Below, piece after piece: positions 44,992-53,916 of a stretch of 64,000 bases of DNA (within the stretch, counting starts at the first letter, position 1; every line of letters starts with the position of its first letter). A program made the translations under genes and the position numbers. Source of the stretch: Microbacteriaceae bacterium (lineage in GTDB: Bacteria > Actinomycetota > Actinomycetes > Actinomycetales > Microbacteriaceae). The stretch is from positions 1 through 64,000 of the forward strand of contig JAODMO010000039.1 of assembly GCA_025464995.1 (NCBI GenBank), read 5' to 3'. The notes below the pieces were generated by a model. It searched no databases. It saw only the letters and a program-made list of their open reading frames with translations, and was not told the DNA's origin.

Positions 44992-45296
44992 TGAACCCCC
45001 TCTCCGTCTCGTCGGTGCAGGCCACGACACCGACGACGTACCTCTCGAACGTCGGTGGGGTCCAGGCCACCGACGGCTCGAGATTCGCCGCCTCGCTCAC
45101 CGGCGCCGTCGACGGACTGCAGCAGCTGCAGAACTCGTCGAACGATCTCGCCGTCAAGGCGGTCACGGGCAACCTCGAAGACATCCACAACGCCACTCTC
45201 GCCTCGACGCGCGCCTCTGTCACCCTCGAACTCGTCGCGGCCGTGCGTAACAAGGGCCTCGACGCGTTCACCGAGATCATGCGGATGCAGGCCTGA
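44991..45296 (+). CDS. fliE: Flagellar hook-basal body protein FliE
   Basis: 101 residues, the usual FliE size. The helical C-terminal two thirds with NDLAVKAVTGNLEDIHNATLAS and AAVRNKGLDAFTEIMRMQ match the family. FliE is the adaptor between the MS ring/export gate and the rod. It lies in the standard flgB-flgC-fliE order with one-base overlaps on both sides. Confidence 0.92.
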   Translation: MNPLSVSSVQATTPTTYLSNVGGVQATDGSRFAASLTGAVDGLQQLQNSSNDLAVKAVTGNLEDIHNATLASTRASVTLELVAAVRNKGLDAFTEIMRMQA

Positions 45297-46894
45297 TGCC
45301 GCGCCAGGTCACCTCGGCGTTCCGCCAGTTCGCGAACGCCGTGCGCGAGTTCACGATCGCGCAGCGCACCGTCGCCATCATCGGCATCGCCGTGCTCGTG
45401 CTCGGGGTCATCGCCCTCGGCATGTGGATCACGAAGCCCTCGTACACGCCGCTCTTCTCCGGCCTCACCGGCGCCGACGCCAACACGCTCGTCGAGCAGC
45501 TCCGTTCCGACGGTGTGCCGTACGAGCTCAGCAACGGCGGCGCCACGATCATGGTGCCCGAGGCGAACGTCTACGACGAGCGCCTCAAGGCGGCCGCAGC
45601 CGGCCTGCCCTCCTCGAGCACGGGCGGCTACTCGCTGCTCGACTCGATGGGCGTCACCGCCTCCGAGTTTCAGCAGGACGTCACCTACAAGCGCGCACTC
45701 GAGGGCGAACTCGCCAAGACGATCTCCGCGCTCACCGGTGTCAAGACCGCGTCGGTGCGCCTCGCGATCCCCGAGGAGACCGTCTTCGTCTCCGAGAAGC
45801 GCGACCCGACCGCTTCCGTGTTCGTCGAGACGCAGAGCGGGGTGACGCTGTCATCCGACCAGGTGCAGGCGATCGTTCACCTTACGAGCGCGTCGATCGA
45901 CGGCATGGCGCCGTCGGATGTCGCCGTCGTCGACTCCAAGGGCACCGTGCTCTCCGCCGTGGGCGAGGGTGCCGTCGGTGGCGCCGACCAGCAGCTCTCC
46001 GACTACGAGACCGCCATCCGCGCGTCCGTGCAGACCATGCTCGACAAGGTCGTCGGTGCGGGCAACGCGACCGTCGCCGTCGCCGCCGACATGAGCAAGG
46101 AATCGGGCTCGCGCACGGAGGAGACGTTCGAGTCGCCCGACGGACCGCTCGCGATGAGCGAGTCGGCGACCGTCGAGGGCACAGCCACCCCCGGCCAGAC
46201 GGCCGCGGGAGTGCTCGGCCCCGACAACATCGCGGTTCCCGGCGCCGCTGCGGCCGGTGCGGCCGGATCGAGCTCTTCGACCCTGACCCGCAACAACGCG
46301 GTCAACAAGGTCACCGAGTCGACGACCATCCCCGCGGGAGTGCTCAACCGCAAGACGATCTCGGTCGCGATCAACCAGGGCGCGGCCAAGGGCCTCAACG
46401 TCGCCGACGTCACCGCACTCGTGTCGTCCGCCGCGGGCATCGACGCCGCCCGCGGCGACGTCGTGACGGTCGAGGTGGTTCCGTTCAACGGTGCCGGCGC
46501 GACGCAGGCGGCCGAGGCGCTCGCGGCCGCGGAAGCCGACGCCAACGCCGAGCGTTTCGCCGACCTCATCCGCACCGCCGTCATCGCTCTCGCGATCGCC
46601 ATCCCGATCATCGTCGCCCTCGCCGTCTTCGCGTCGAAGTCGAAGCGCCGCCGCCAGGAGATCGAGGAGGCGGACGACCTCGCCGACCTGCGCTCGATCC
46701 TGAACGACACGCAGCCGGCCGCCATCACGACGCCGCTCCGCGCCGCCATCCCGACCGTACCGACCTCGCCGCTGCTCATCGAATCGAACGCCGTCGACCG
46801 CACGCGTGCCGAGATCGACGCGCTCGCGGCGCAGGACCCGCAGCGCGCCGCCGAGTTCCTCCGCGGCCTCATGGATGACAGGCGGCGCGCATGA
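45296..46894 (+). CDS. fliF: Flagellar MS-ring protein FliF
   Basis: 532 residues. Transmembrane helices flank a large periplasmic-side region (first about 23-45, second about 424-445). The ring-building motifs are present: YTPLFSGLTGADANTLVEQL, VPEANVYDERLKAAAAGLP, LEGELAKTISALTGVKTASVRLAIP, and the later STLTRNNAVNKVTE. The cytoplasmic tail (DLADLRSILNDTQPA onward) binds FliG. FliF forms the base on which the rest of the flagellum is built. It overlaps fliE by one base and fliG by four (ATGA). Confidence 0.95.
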   Translation: MPRQVTSAFRQFANAVREFTIAQRTVAIIGIAVLVLGVIALGMWITKPSYTPLFSGLTGADANTLVEQLRSDGVPYELSNGGATIMVPEANVYDERLKAAAAGLPSSSTGGYSLLDSMGVTASEFQQDVTYKRALEGELAKTISALTGVKTASVRLAIPEETVFVSEKRDPTASVFVETQSGVTLSSDQVQAIVHLTSASIDGMAPSDVAVVDSKGTVLSAVGEGAVGGADQQLSDYETAIRASVQTMLDKVVGAGNATVAVAADMSKESGSRTEETFESPDGPLAMSESATVEGTATPGQTAAGVLGPDNIAVPGAAAAGAAGSSSSTLTRNNAVNKVTESTTIPAGVLNRKTISVAINQGAAKGLNVADVTALVSSAAGIDAARGDVVTVEVVPFNGAGATQAAEALAAAEADANAERFADLIRTAVIALAIAIPIIVALAVFASKSKRRRQEIEEADDLADLRSILNDTQPAAITTPLRAAIPTVPTSPLLIESNAVDRTRAEIDALAAQDPQRAAEFLRGLMDDRRRA

Positions 46895-47910
46895 CTGAGG
46901 CGACGCTCGCCCTGAGCGGCACGCAGAAGGTCGCCGTCGTGCTCATGAGCATGGACCAGGGAGCCGCCGCCTCCGTCATGAAGCAGTTCAGCGAGGCCGA
47001 GGCCGAGGAGATCGCGAGCGAGATCATCAAGCTGCGCCGCGTCGAGTCGAAGGTCGCCGACGAGGTCATGAACGAGTACCACGACCTCACGGTCAAGGGT
47101 GGATGGAGCTCACGCGGCGGCAAGGACTTCGCGTCGAGCCTGCTCGAGGCGTCGTTCGGCGCCGAACGCGCCGGCAACCTGATGAACCGCGTCGCATCCA
47201 ACATGGCCGGCAAGGCCTTCGAGTTCCTCGACTCGGTCGAACACGGCCAGGTCATCACGCTGCTCGACGGCGAACTGCCGCAGACCATCGCCCTCGTGCT
47301 GGCACACATGCGCCCGGAGCACGCGTCGCCCGTGCTCGCGGGGCTCGACGTCGGCCTGCGCACCGAGGTCGCCCAGTGCATCGGTACCATGGGCACCGCC
47401 ATCCCCGAGGCCGTGCGCGTCGTCGCCGACACCCTCAAGCTGCGCGCGGGTGCCGTCAGCTCCGTCGGCGAGAGTGTCGAGACCGTGGGCGGAGTGCAGC
47501 CGCTCGTCGAGATCATCAACAGGTCGGATGTCTCGACCGAGCGTGCGCTCCTCGAGCAGCTCGACGAGATCGACCCCGAGCTCGCCGAAGAGGTGCGCTC
47601 GCGCATGCTCACCTTCGCCGACATCGTCAAACTCGAGCGTCGCGACGTGCAGCAGGTGCTGCGCGGCATCGACACCGGCGTGCTGGCGATCGCGATGAAG
47701 GGTTCGACCGAGGCCGTCATCGAGGTCATCAAGACCAACCTCTCCGAGCGCAACCGCGAGATCCTGGAGGACGAGGCGAAGCTGCTCGGTCCGGTGCGCG
47801 CGTCGCAGGTCGAGGAGGCGCGTGCCGAGGTCGTCCGCGCCATCCGCGACCTCGAGGCGAAGGGGAGCATCACCGTGCAGCGCGGCGACGAGGACGAATA
47901 TGTCTACTGA
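46891..47910 (+). CDS. fliG: Flagellar motor switch protein FliG
   Basis: 339 residues, standard length. The N-terminal SGTQKVAVVLMSMDQGAAASVMKQF, the middle-domain ARM-like segment IALVLAHMRPEHASPVL (the EHPQ-equivalent region), and the C-terminal torque helix with IVKLERRDVQQVLRGIDTGVLAIAMKG are all present. FliG couples stator force to the rotor. Charged residues of the torque helix are kept (E, R, R, D). It overlaps fliF at its start and fliH at its end by eleven bases. Confidence 0.95.
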   Translation: MTEATLALSGTQKVAVVLMSMDQGAAASVMKQFSEAEAEEIASEIIKLRRVESKVADEVMNEYHDLTVKGGWSSRGGKDFASSLLEASFGAERAGNLMNRVASNMAGKAFEFLDSVEHGQVITLLDGELPQTIALVLAHMRPEHASPVLAGLDVGLRTEVAQCIGTMGTAIPEAVRVVADTLKLRAGAVSSVGESVETVGGVQPLVEIINRSDVSTERALLEQLDEIDPELAEEVRSRMLTFADIVKLERRDVQQVLRGIDTGVLAIAMKGSTEAVIEVIKTNLSERNREILEDEAKLLGPVRASQVEEARAEVVRAIRDLEAKGSITVQRGDEDEYVY

Positions 47911-48508
47911 CGCCGAATTCCCGACCATGCGGTACCCGACGCTGCGCAGCAGCGCACAGGGCGATCGTGACGCCCGCGCCCGCGCCGGCGGTCACGCGGC
48001 CGGGTACACCGCCGGGCTCCGCGCCGCCGAGGCGGATGTCGCGGCTCGCATCGCCGCGCTCGAGGCCGAAAGAGCCGCCGAGTCGGTGCACGCCTCGGCG
48101 CGCGTCGACCGCGCCGTCCTCCTCCTCGCCGCAGCGGCCAGGGCGCTCGACGCACGAACCGTGCCCGTGCTCGCGGGGGCGCAGGCCACCATCGAGGACG
48201 CTGCGCTGCAACTCGCCGAGGCGGTCGTCGCCTCCGAGTTCGGCGACTCCGGGTCGGTGGCGAGGTCGGCGATGCACCGGGCCCTGTCCGGTGTCGACAC
48301 GGCCATCGTGCACACCGTCCGCATGAACCCCGTCGACCTCGAGACCCTCGAATCCCTCGACCTCACGCCCGTCGGCGTCGACTTCACCGCCGACCCCTCG
48401 CTCTCTCGCGGCGACGCCGTCACGGAGTTCCCCGACGGCTACCTCGACGCGCGCGTCTCCACCGCGCTCGCCCGTGCCCGTGCGGCGCTCGAGGGGGCCC
48501 GCCCGTGA
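47900..48508 (+). CDS. fliH: Flagellar export ATPase regulator FliH
   Basis: 202 residues from ATG 47900 inside the fliG end. A charged N-terminal region leads to an Ala-rich helix with a GxxxG-like start (AGGHAAGYTAGLRAAEADVAARIAALEAERA as about 27-57) typical of FliH, then a globular C-terminal domain resembling V-ATPase subunit E (VARSAMHRALSG through GDAVTEFPDGYLDARVSTALARAR). FliH links the ATPase FliI to the export gate. Overall identity to the family is low; position between fliG and fliI makes the call firm. It overlaps fliI by four bases. Confidence 0.88.
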   Translation: MSTDAEFPTMRYPTLRSSAQGDRDARARAGGHAAGYTAGLRAAEADVAARIAALEAERAAESVHASARVDRAVLLLAAAARALDARTVPVLAGAQATIEDAALQLAEAVVASEFGDSGSVARSAMHRALSGVDTAIVHTVRMNPVDLETLESLDLTPVGVDFTADPSLSRGDAVTEFPDGYLDARVSTALARARAALEGARP

Positions 48509-49827
48509 CCCAGACGCTCCTGCCATCGCGAGGCTTCCGCGCGGCCGTCGACGCCGCACGCCCTCAGCGGGTCGGCGTCGTCTCGTCGATCGTCGGTCTG
48601 GGCATCGAGATCAGCGGCCTGGACTGCGCGATCGGCGACCTCGTGACGGTCGGCGACGACGCCTCCGTCGTGTCGGAGGTCATCGCCTCGTCGCGCGGCG
48701 CGCTGCGCTGCATGCCCCTGGGCCGCCTGACCGGTGTCAGCGCGGGTGCGCCAGCCCGTGCACACGTATCGCCCATGCTCGTGCCCACCGGCAACGGGCT
48801 GTTCGGTCGGGTCATCGACGGGCTCGGTCGGCCGATCGACGGCAAGGGCCCGCTCCTCGCCGACTCCTACGTGTCCATCGACAACGAGAGCCCGTCCGCG
48901 ATGGACCGCGCTCGCATCGACACCCCGTTGCAGCTGGGGGTGCGCGTGCTCGACACCCTCACGACGGTCGGCCGCGGCCAGCGCATGGGGCTCTTCGCCG
49001 GTTCCGGCGTTGGCAAGTCCTCCCTTCTCTCCATGATCGCGCGCGGCACGGACGCCGAGGTGTCGGTCATCGCGCTCGTCGGTGAGCGCGGTCGCGAGGT
49101 GCGTGAGTTCCTCGAGGACGACCTCGGCCCCGAGGGTCTCGCCCGGTCGATCGTCGTCGTGTCGACATCCGACGAGCCGGCCATGATGCGCATGCGGGCC
49201 GCCTTCGTGGCCACGCGCATCGCCGAGTCCTTCCGCGACCGCGGCGCCCACGTCATGCTCATGATGGACTCGCTCACCCGCGTCGCCATGGCGCAGCGCG
49301 AGATCGGGCTCTCCGTCGGCGAACCGCCGGCCACGCGCGGCTATCCGCCGTCGACCTTCTCCGTGCTCGCTCGACTGCTCGAGCGAGCGGGTACGAGCGA
49401 GTGCGGCTCCGTCACCGGCATCTACACGGTGCTCGTCGACGGCGACGACCACAACGAACCGATCGCCGACTCGGCCCGTTCGATCCTCGACGGCCACGTG
49501 GTGCTCGACCGCAAGCTCGCCATTTCGGGGCACTTCCCCTCGGTCGACACCCTCGGTTCGATCTCGAGAGTCGCCTCACGGGTCAATACGGGCGAGCACA
49601 CCGAGGTCGCGGCCCAGCTGCGCAAGGTGCTCGCCGCCCGCAAATCGGCGCAAGACCTGCTCGACATCGGCGCCTACCAGCCCGGCGCCAATCGTCTCGT
49701 CGACGCCGCGGTGACCTTCGAGGCCGAGATCAACGACTTCCTCCAGCAGCGGATGACCGACCAGTCGAGTGTCGACGACGCGTGGGATCGGCTCACCCGG
49801 CTCACCCGCGCGTTCGGGGTGAACTGA
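48505..49827 (+). CDS. fliI: Flagellum-specific ATPase FliI
   Basis: 440 residues starting with GTG. F1-type features are complete: GRVIDGLGRPIDGKGPL, Walker A GLFAGSGVGKSSLL (about 164-177), VALVGERGREVREF-like segment, Walker B HVMLMMDSLTRVAMAQREIGL (about 249-269) and GSVTGIYTVLVDGDD. FliI is a hexameric ATPase at the cytoplasmic face of the export gate that dissociates chaperones from cargo. It starts inside the fliH end (GTGA) and its stop overlaps fliJ by one base. Confidence 0.96.
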   Translation: MTQTLLPSRGFRAAVDAARPQRVGVVSSIVGLGIEISGLDCAIGDLVTVGDDASVVSEVIASSRGALRCMPLGRLTGVSAGAPARAHVSPMLVPTGNGLFGRVIDGLGRPIDGKGPLLADSYVSIDNESPSAMDRARIDTPLQLGVRVLDTLTTVGRGQRMGLFAGSGVGKSSLLSMIARGTDAEVSVIALVGERGREVREFLEDDLGPEGLARSIVVVSTSDEPAMMRMRAAFVATRIAESFRDRGAHVMLMMDSLTRVAMAQREIGLSVGEPPATRGYPPSTFSVLARLLERAGTSECGSVTGIYTVLVDGDDHNEPIADSARSILDGHVVLDRKLAISGHFPSVDTLGSISRVASRVNTGEHTEVAAQLRKVLAARKSAQDLLDIGAYQPGANRLVDAAVTFEAEINDFLQQRMTDQSSVDDAWDRLTRLTRAFGVN

Positions 49828-50261
49828 TGGCGCGCGCGTTCCGGCTCGCCGGCCTGCTGCGGCTTCGGCAGGTGCAGCAGGAGCAGGCGGCGAGTGACCT
49901 CGCGTCGGCCAACGCCCGCGCTCGCGCAAATGCGCTTCACCAGAACCGCACGCGTGCCGCCCTCGGCGGCATTTCTGCCGAACCCACGAGCAGCAACGTG
50001 CTCTATGCGATCGCGGCGGCGCGTTCGTCGTCACGGAGCATGCTCGCCGAGCTCGAGGCCGTCGACTTCCGCACTCAGGCGCAGGTGGATTCGGCGGCAG
50101 CGGCCTATGCCGAGGCGCGCACCCGCTCGCTCGGGCTCGAGAAGCTCGAGGCGAGGCACATCGAGACAGAAGGCGGCGCGGACGTGGCCGCGCAGCAGGC
50201 CGCCATCGACGAGATCTCGTCGACGACGATCCACCGCACCCGGAACGGGGACACACCGTGA
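49827..50261 (+). CDS. fliJ: Flagellar export stalk protein FliJ
   Basis: 144 residues, nearly all alpha-helical. The beginning FRLAGLLRLRQVQQEQAASDLASANA (about 5-30) is typical of FliJ, which forms an antiparallel coiled coil inside the FliI hexamer, like the gamma stalk of ATP synthase. The second half with KLEARHIETEGGADVAAQQAAIDE provides the return helix. It is coupled to fliI by a one-base overlap and to fliK by GTGA. Confidence 0.85.
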   Translation: MARAFRLAGLLRLRQVQQEQAASDLASANARARANALHQNRTRAALGGISAEPTSSNVLYAIAAARSSSRSMLAELEAVDFRTQAQVDSAAAAYAEARTRSLGLEKLEARHIETEGGADVAAQQAAIDEISSTTIHRTRNGDTP

Positions 50262-51766
50262 CCATGATCGGACCATTCGCCCCGGCGGCGACCGCCCCGG
50301 CGGCGTCGTCTGCGAGCGGCACCCAGTCGGGAGCCGCTGATTTCGGCGCGACGATGCTCGGCGCGCTCGCGTCGGCAACCGCCGCGGCGAGTGACCAGGC
50401 CGTGCCAGGGCAGGCCGTGACCGGCCAGGCTGTGACAGACCGGTCGGCGACTCCGCGGTCGGCAACTCCGACGTCGGCGATCCCGGCCACGTCGACCGAA
50501 CCCGCGGCGGCCGCCGCCTCCGCGCTGCACATCGCCGGCACGCCGAGGCCCGTGCACGTGGCCGTCGGTGCCGCAGCGACGCCGCCCGCAGACACCGGCA
50601 CGCCGGCGGACACCGGCACCGCCAGGCCCGTCGATGCGGACGCGGACGTCTCAGCCGATGCGTCCGCGGACGCCCCCACGTTCGCCCCGGGTGTGCCCGC
50701 CCTTCCGCTCCCGGGTGCGGCGTCGCCCGCGTTGCCCGTCTCCCTTCCCCTCGCTCCGGTCGTCGACGAGGCGGCCGCCCCCGACACCGCGGTCACGACA
50801 CCGGACGCCAGCGCGGCGATCGAGGCGGCTCCCGCCGCTCTCCCGTCGGCAATGACCTCGACAGCGGCGGTTCCGGCGGGGTTGCGCCCCGTCGAGACCC
50901 GGATGCCGACGGCCGCCGCGAGCGCCACTCCCGCAATGGACTCCGCCGCCTCGCCGCCGCAGGCGGCACCCAAGCCCACCGGGTCGGGTGCCGTCGTCGC
51001 CACCGCGTTGCCCTCAGTACCCGCCTCCGCAGCACCCGTCTCCGCAGCACCCGTCTCCGCAGCGCCGGCCTCCGGCGCGCCCGCCTCTGCGGCGCCCGCC
51101 GCTCCCACGCCCGCCGCTCCCACGCGTGCTACGGCCGCCGGCGCTGCATCCGGCCTGGCGACGACGATGGCCGAACCGGCGGTCATTGCGGAAAGCAGCG
51201 GTGCCGACACCGTCGCACCCGTCGCCCTCGTGGCTTCGACCGCGGCGGACGCGCCCGGCGACCTGCCGCCCACGCTAGCCCCCACCTTCGCCCCGACGCA
51301 GATCACGCCCGTCGCGGTATCCGTACCCGTCGCCGCGTCGCCGGTCGCCGCCCCGCCGACGCCGTTCGCGACCCAGGTCGCGACGCCGATCTTCACGCTC
51401 GCCGCCGCCGGCCCGGGGGAGCACGTCATGACCATAGACATCACCCCCGACAACCTCGGACCGATCACCGTCCGTGCCCACGTCGGCGCGGAGGGCGTGC
51501 GGGTGGAACTGTTCGCACCGACCGACCTCGCCCGAGACGCGATCCGCGCGATCCTGCCCGACATCCGTCGCGACATGACCGGCGCAGGCCTCGGCACGAA
51601 CCTCGACCTGTCGTCACAGAACCAGCCGGCCGATCGCGGCCAGGGCGACGGCCAGCCCCGCCGTGACACCAGCGCCGAACAGCGCGCAGCCGTCGAGACG
51701 GCAGCCGCGGCCGAGCGCCCGTGGCTGCTCAGCGACCCGTCGACGACGATCGACGTGATGGCATGA
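50258..51766 (+). CDS. fliK: Flagellar hook-length control protein FliK
   Basis: 502 residues from GTG 50258. About 370 residues of Ala/Pro/Thr/Val low-complexity sequence precede the folded Flg_hook domain (about 380-460), which contains HVMTIDITPDNLGPITVRAHV and VELFAPTDLARDAIRAILPDIR. FliK is exported as a ruler; its disordered part measures the hook and its C-terminal domain flips FlhB specificity to filament proteins. Its ruler holds 15-base tandem DNA repeats (51017-51121), giving APVSA-type pentapeptides. The overlap with fliJ and position before flgD and flgE are as expected. Confidence 0.9.
   Translation: MTMIGPFAPAATAPAASSASGTQSGAADFGATMLGALASATAAASDQAVPGQAVTGQAVTDRSATPRSATPTSAIPATSTEPAAAAASALHIAGTPRPVHVAVGAAATPPADTGTPADTGTARPVDADADVSADASADAPTFAPGVPALPLPGAASPALPVSLPLAPVVDEAAAPDTAVTTPDASAAIEAAPAALPSAMTSTAAVPAGLRPVETRMPTAAASATPAMDSAASPPQAAPKPTGSGAVVATALPSVPASAAPVSAAPVSAAPASGAPASAAPAAPTPAAPTRATAAGAASGLATTMAEPAVIAESSGADTVAPVALVASTAADAPGDLPPTLAPTFAPTQITPVAVSVPVAASPVAAPPTPFATQVATPIFTLAAAGPGEHVMTIDITPDNLGPITVRAHVGAEGVRVELFAPTDLARDAIRAILPDIRRDMTGAGLGTNLDLSSQNQPADRGQGDGQPRRDTSAEQRAAVETAAAAERPWLLSDPSTTIDVMA
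51017..51121 (+). repeat. 15-base tandem repeat inside fliK
   Basis: Seven adjacent 15-base units, in frame. Units two and three (51032-51046 and 51047-51061) are identical (GCACCCGTCTCCGCA, encoding APVSA); the others differ at a few bases and encode VPASA, APASG, APASA, APAAP and TPAAP. A shorter run of similar type begins near 50444. Whole-unit gain or loss would keep the frame and change the ruler length. Confidence 0.75.
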
Positions 51767-51818
51767 ACGCCCGGATGACCCCCACGACTGCGACGCCGAC
51801 CACAAGGAGCACCCGAGC

Positions 51819-52268
51819 ATGAGCATCGACACCATCACAGGCACCGTGAGCTCCCAGGCGGCCGCCGCCGCGGCTGCCGCAGCGCAGGCCGAGGCCGCGC
51901 GCGCGCCGAAGAAGACGATGGACTCCGAGGTCTTCATGTCGCTGCTCGTGTCGCAGCTGCGCAACCAAGACCCGAGCTCGCCCATGGACACCAACGAGAT
52001 GATCTCGCAGACGACGCAGCTCGCGATGATGGAGAAGATGACGGAGCTCACCGCGACGAGCACGGAGAACTTCTCCCTCCAGATGCGCATCGCCGCGGCC
52101 GCGATCGTCGGCAAAGAGGTCAGCTACCTGGATGCCACCACCGGACTCCCCGTCACGGGCACCGCCGGCAGCGTCTCGTTCACCGGGGCGGTGCCGACCG
52201 TGTCGATCGGCGGCAAGGACATACCGCTCGATCTCGTCGCCGGCATCACCACCACCAAGACCTCCTAA
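51819..52268 (+). CDS. flgD: Flagellar hook-capping scaffold FlgD (short form)
   Basis: 149 residues; AAGGAG lies nine bases before the ATG. It has the FlgD N-terminal signature MDSEVFMSLLVSQLRNQDPSSPMDTNEMISQTTQLAMMEKM (about 32-72), which is very well conserved. The usual FlgD Ig and Tudor domains are reduced to a short C-terminal beta region (about 95-149). FlgD caps the growing hook during FlgE addition. Short FlgD forms are known in Gram-positives. It begins 52 bases after fliK and is followed by flgE. Confidence 0.93.
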   Translation: MSIDTITGTVSSQAAAAAAAAAQAEAARAPKKTMDSEVFMSLLVSQLRNQDPSSPMDTNEMISQTTQLAMMEKMTELTATSTENFSLQMRIAAAAIVGKEVSYLDATTGLPVTGTAGSVSFTGAVPTVSIGGKDIPLDLVAGITTTKTS

Positions 52269-52307
52269 CCGCTTCTCAACCTCCGTCACCAACCGAAAGG
52301 CTCACCC

Positions 52308-53486
52308 ATGCTTCGCTCCCTCTATGCAGGTATCTCCGGTCTTCGCTCGCACCAGACCATGCTCGACGTCACCGGCAACAACATCGCCAACGTCAACACC
52401 ACCGCGTTCAAGTCGTCGTCCACCCAGTTCCAGGACACTCTGTCGCAGCTGACCCAGGGTGCGAGCGGACCGCAGACCGGCATCGGCGGAACCAACCCGG
52501 CGCAGGTCGGCCTCGGTGTTCTCGTCGCGGGCATCTCCACGAACTTCGCCCAGGGCTCGACGCAGGCCACCGGCAAGGCGAGCGACCTGATGATCTCCGG
52601 CGACGGCTTCTTCGTCACCCGCCAGGGCAACCAGACCTCGTACACGCGGGCCGGCTCCTTCGACTTCGACGCCGACGGCCGGCTCACAAGCCCAGACGGC
52701 TCGCTCGTGCAGGGCTGGTCTGCGGTCGACGGTGTCGTCGCCGACGGTGGTCTCGTCAGCGACATCAAGCTCCCCCTGAACGCCATCTCCCCCGGTGTCG
52801 CCACGACCAGTGCGACAATGGGTGGCAACCTCCCCTCCGATGCGGCGACGGGCTCTGTGCTGGTTCGCGACATCGAGGTCTTCGACGCGACCGGCGATTC
52901 CCGCAGCCTCTCGCTCACCTTCACCAAGACCGCGGCTGGCTGGAATGTCGGCGGGGTCGACTCCGCGGCGCCCGGCACCACCGTCACCAGCTCCCTCACC
53001 TTCGCCAACGGTGCGCAGACGAGCGCCGGGCTCATGACCGTGAACGGTGTCGCGCTCGACCTGAGCAAGGTCAGTGGCTTCGCCTCCCTGACGAGCGTCG
53101 CGACGACGGCGAAGGACGGCCGAGCGGCCGGCAAGCTCGAGTCGTACACCCTCTCGAAGGACGGCACGCTCATCGGCTCCTTCAGCAACGGCGCCTCGCA
53201 GGCTCTCGCCCGCGTCGTGCTCGCGACCTTCACGAACCCGAGCGGCCTCGAGAAGGCCGGCTCATCGTCGTACCGCGCCACGTTCAACTCGGGCGACGTG
53301 CAGATCGGAGCGCCCGGTGCCGACGGTTTCGGGTCGCTCACGAGCGGCGCCCTCGAGATGTCGAACGTCGACCTCTCGCAGGAGTTCACCAACCTGATCG
53401 TCGCGCAGCGCGGTTTCCAGGCAAACGCGCGAATCATCACCACGTCTGACGAGGTCCTCCAGGAGCTCACCAACCTCAAGCGCTAG
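52308..53486 (+). CDS. flgE: Flagellar hook protein FlgE
   Basis: 392 residues with GAAAGG before the ATG. LRSLYAGISGLRSHQTMLDVTGNNIANVNT (from residue 2) is the rod/hook-family N-terminus, GDGFFVTRQG and YTRAGSFDFDADGRL are the hook-specific motifs, and LSQEFTNLIVAQRGFQANARIITTSDEVLQEL (about 355-386) forms the closing helix. It polymerises into the hook. It is the last gene of the flgB run and is followed by a new sigma28 promoter after 31 bases. Confidence 0.96.
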   Translation: MLRSLYAGISGLRSHQTMLDVTGNNIANVNTTAFKSSSTQFQDTLSQLTQGASGPQTGIGGTNPAQVGLGVLVAGISTNFAQGSTQATGKASDLMISGDGFFVTRQGNQTSYTRAGSFDFDADGRLTSPDGSLVQGWSAVDGVVADGGLVSDIKLPLNAISPGVATTSATMGGNLPSDAATGSVLVRDIEVFDATGDSRSLSLTFTKTAAGWNVGGVDSAAPGTTVTSSLTFANGAQTSAGLMTVNGVALDLSKVSGFASLTSVATTAKDGRAAGKLESYTLSKDGTLIGSFSNGASQALARVVLATFTNPSGLEKAGSSSYRATFNSGDVQIGAPGADGFGSLTSGALEMSNVDLSQEFTNLIVAQRGFQANARIITTSDEVLQELTNLKR

Positions 53487-53517
53487 TCGCCGCGATCGTC
53501 ATCGGCCGTCGTTTGCC

Positions 53518-53544
53518 TTACACGGGGCAGGCGGCGGCCGATAG
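53518..53544 (+). promoter_or_regulatory. Sigma28 promoter of flbD-motA-motB
   Basis: TTAC (53518-53521), 15 bases, GCCGATAG (53537-53544). Transcription is predicted near 53551, leaving about 42 bases before the flbD start. Confidence 0.75.
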
Positions 53545-53554
53545 TGATGTCTAA

Positions 53555-53589
53555 GCGACCCAGGAAGGGTCGCCTCTACTGGGGATGGA
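53555..53589 (+). promoter_or_regulatory. GGA-loop hairpin and Shine-Dalgarno GGA in the flbD leader
   Basis: GCGACCC-AGGAA-GGGTCGC (53555-53573) is a perfect seven-base-pair stem with GGA in a five-base loop, located at the predicted 5' end of the transcript. The ribosome-binding region GGGGATGGAT (53581-53590) adds two GGA motifs. The layout matches that in the fliC leader. Confidence 0.5.
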
Positions 53590-53592
53590 TCC

Positions 53593-53916
53593 ATGATCGT
53601 TGTCACGCGGCTTAACAACAGCCAGTTTGCGATCAATCCCGACCTCATCGAGCGCATCCACTCGAACCCCGACACGACCCTCGTCATGGTGGACGGTGCG
53701 AAGTACATCATCACCGAGTCGATGGACGAGGCGATCGAGAAGATCGCCACCTACCGCGCACGCGTGATCGCGCTCACGCACGAGATCTCGGAGTCGAGAC
53801 TGACTCCGGGAGCCCGTGCACTCGGCTTGGTCAGCTCCATCGACCACGCCGGGCACAACGACGACGACAATGACGAGGACGAAGGCGTTACCTCGATGGG
53901 CCCGAGGAAAATTTGA
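53593..53916 (+). CDS. flbD: FlbD-type flagellar protein (SwrD family)
   Basis: 107 residues. The first 65 residues, from MIVVTRLNNSQFAINPDLIERI through TTLVMVDGAKYIITESMDEAIEKI, match the small FlbD/SwrD family, in which Bacillus SwrD raises motor power by supporting the stators. This protein has an extra 35-residue acidic tail (DDDNDEDEGV). It is encoded next to the stator genes, consistent with that role. The family is unrelated to the Caulobacter regulator also called FlbD. Its stop overlaps motA's start (TGATG). Confidence 0.9.
   Translation: MIVVTRLNNSQFAINPDLIERIHSNPDTTLVMVDGAKYIITESMDEAIEKIATYRARVIALTHEISESRLTPGARALGLVSSIDHAGHNDDDNDEDEGVTSMGPRKI

Noticed and set aside
45055..46878. 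A 607-codon alternative plus-strand frame across fliE and fliF
   Set aside because: Arg/His-rich shadow of the real fliF frame, which has the MS-ring motifs and a proper overlap with its neighbours.
51017..51121. Regular repeats considered as a CRISPR array
   Set aside because: The units are adjacent 15-mers with no spacers and lie in frame within fliK.
49576..51669. A 697-codon minus-strand frame opposite fliI-fliK
   Set aside because: It mirrors the Ala/Pro/Thr repeats of FliK and the coding pattern of FliI; no start signal and no recognisable domain.
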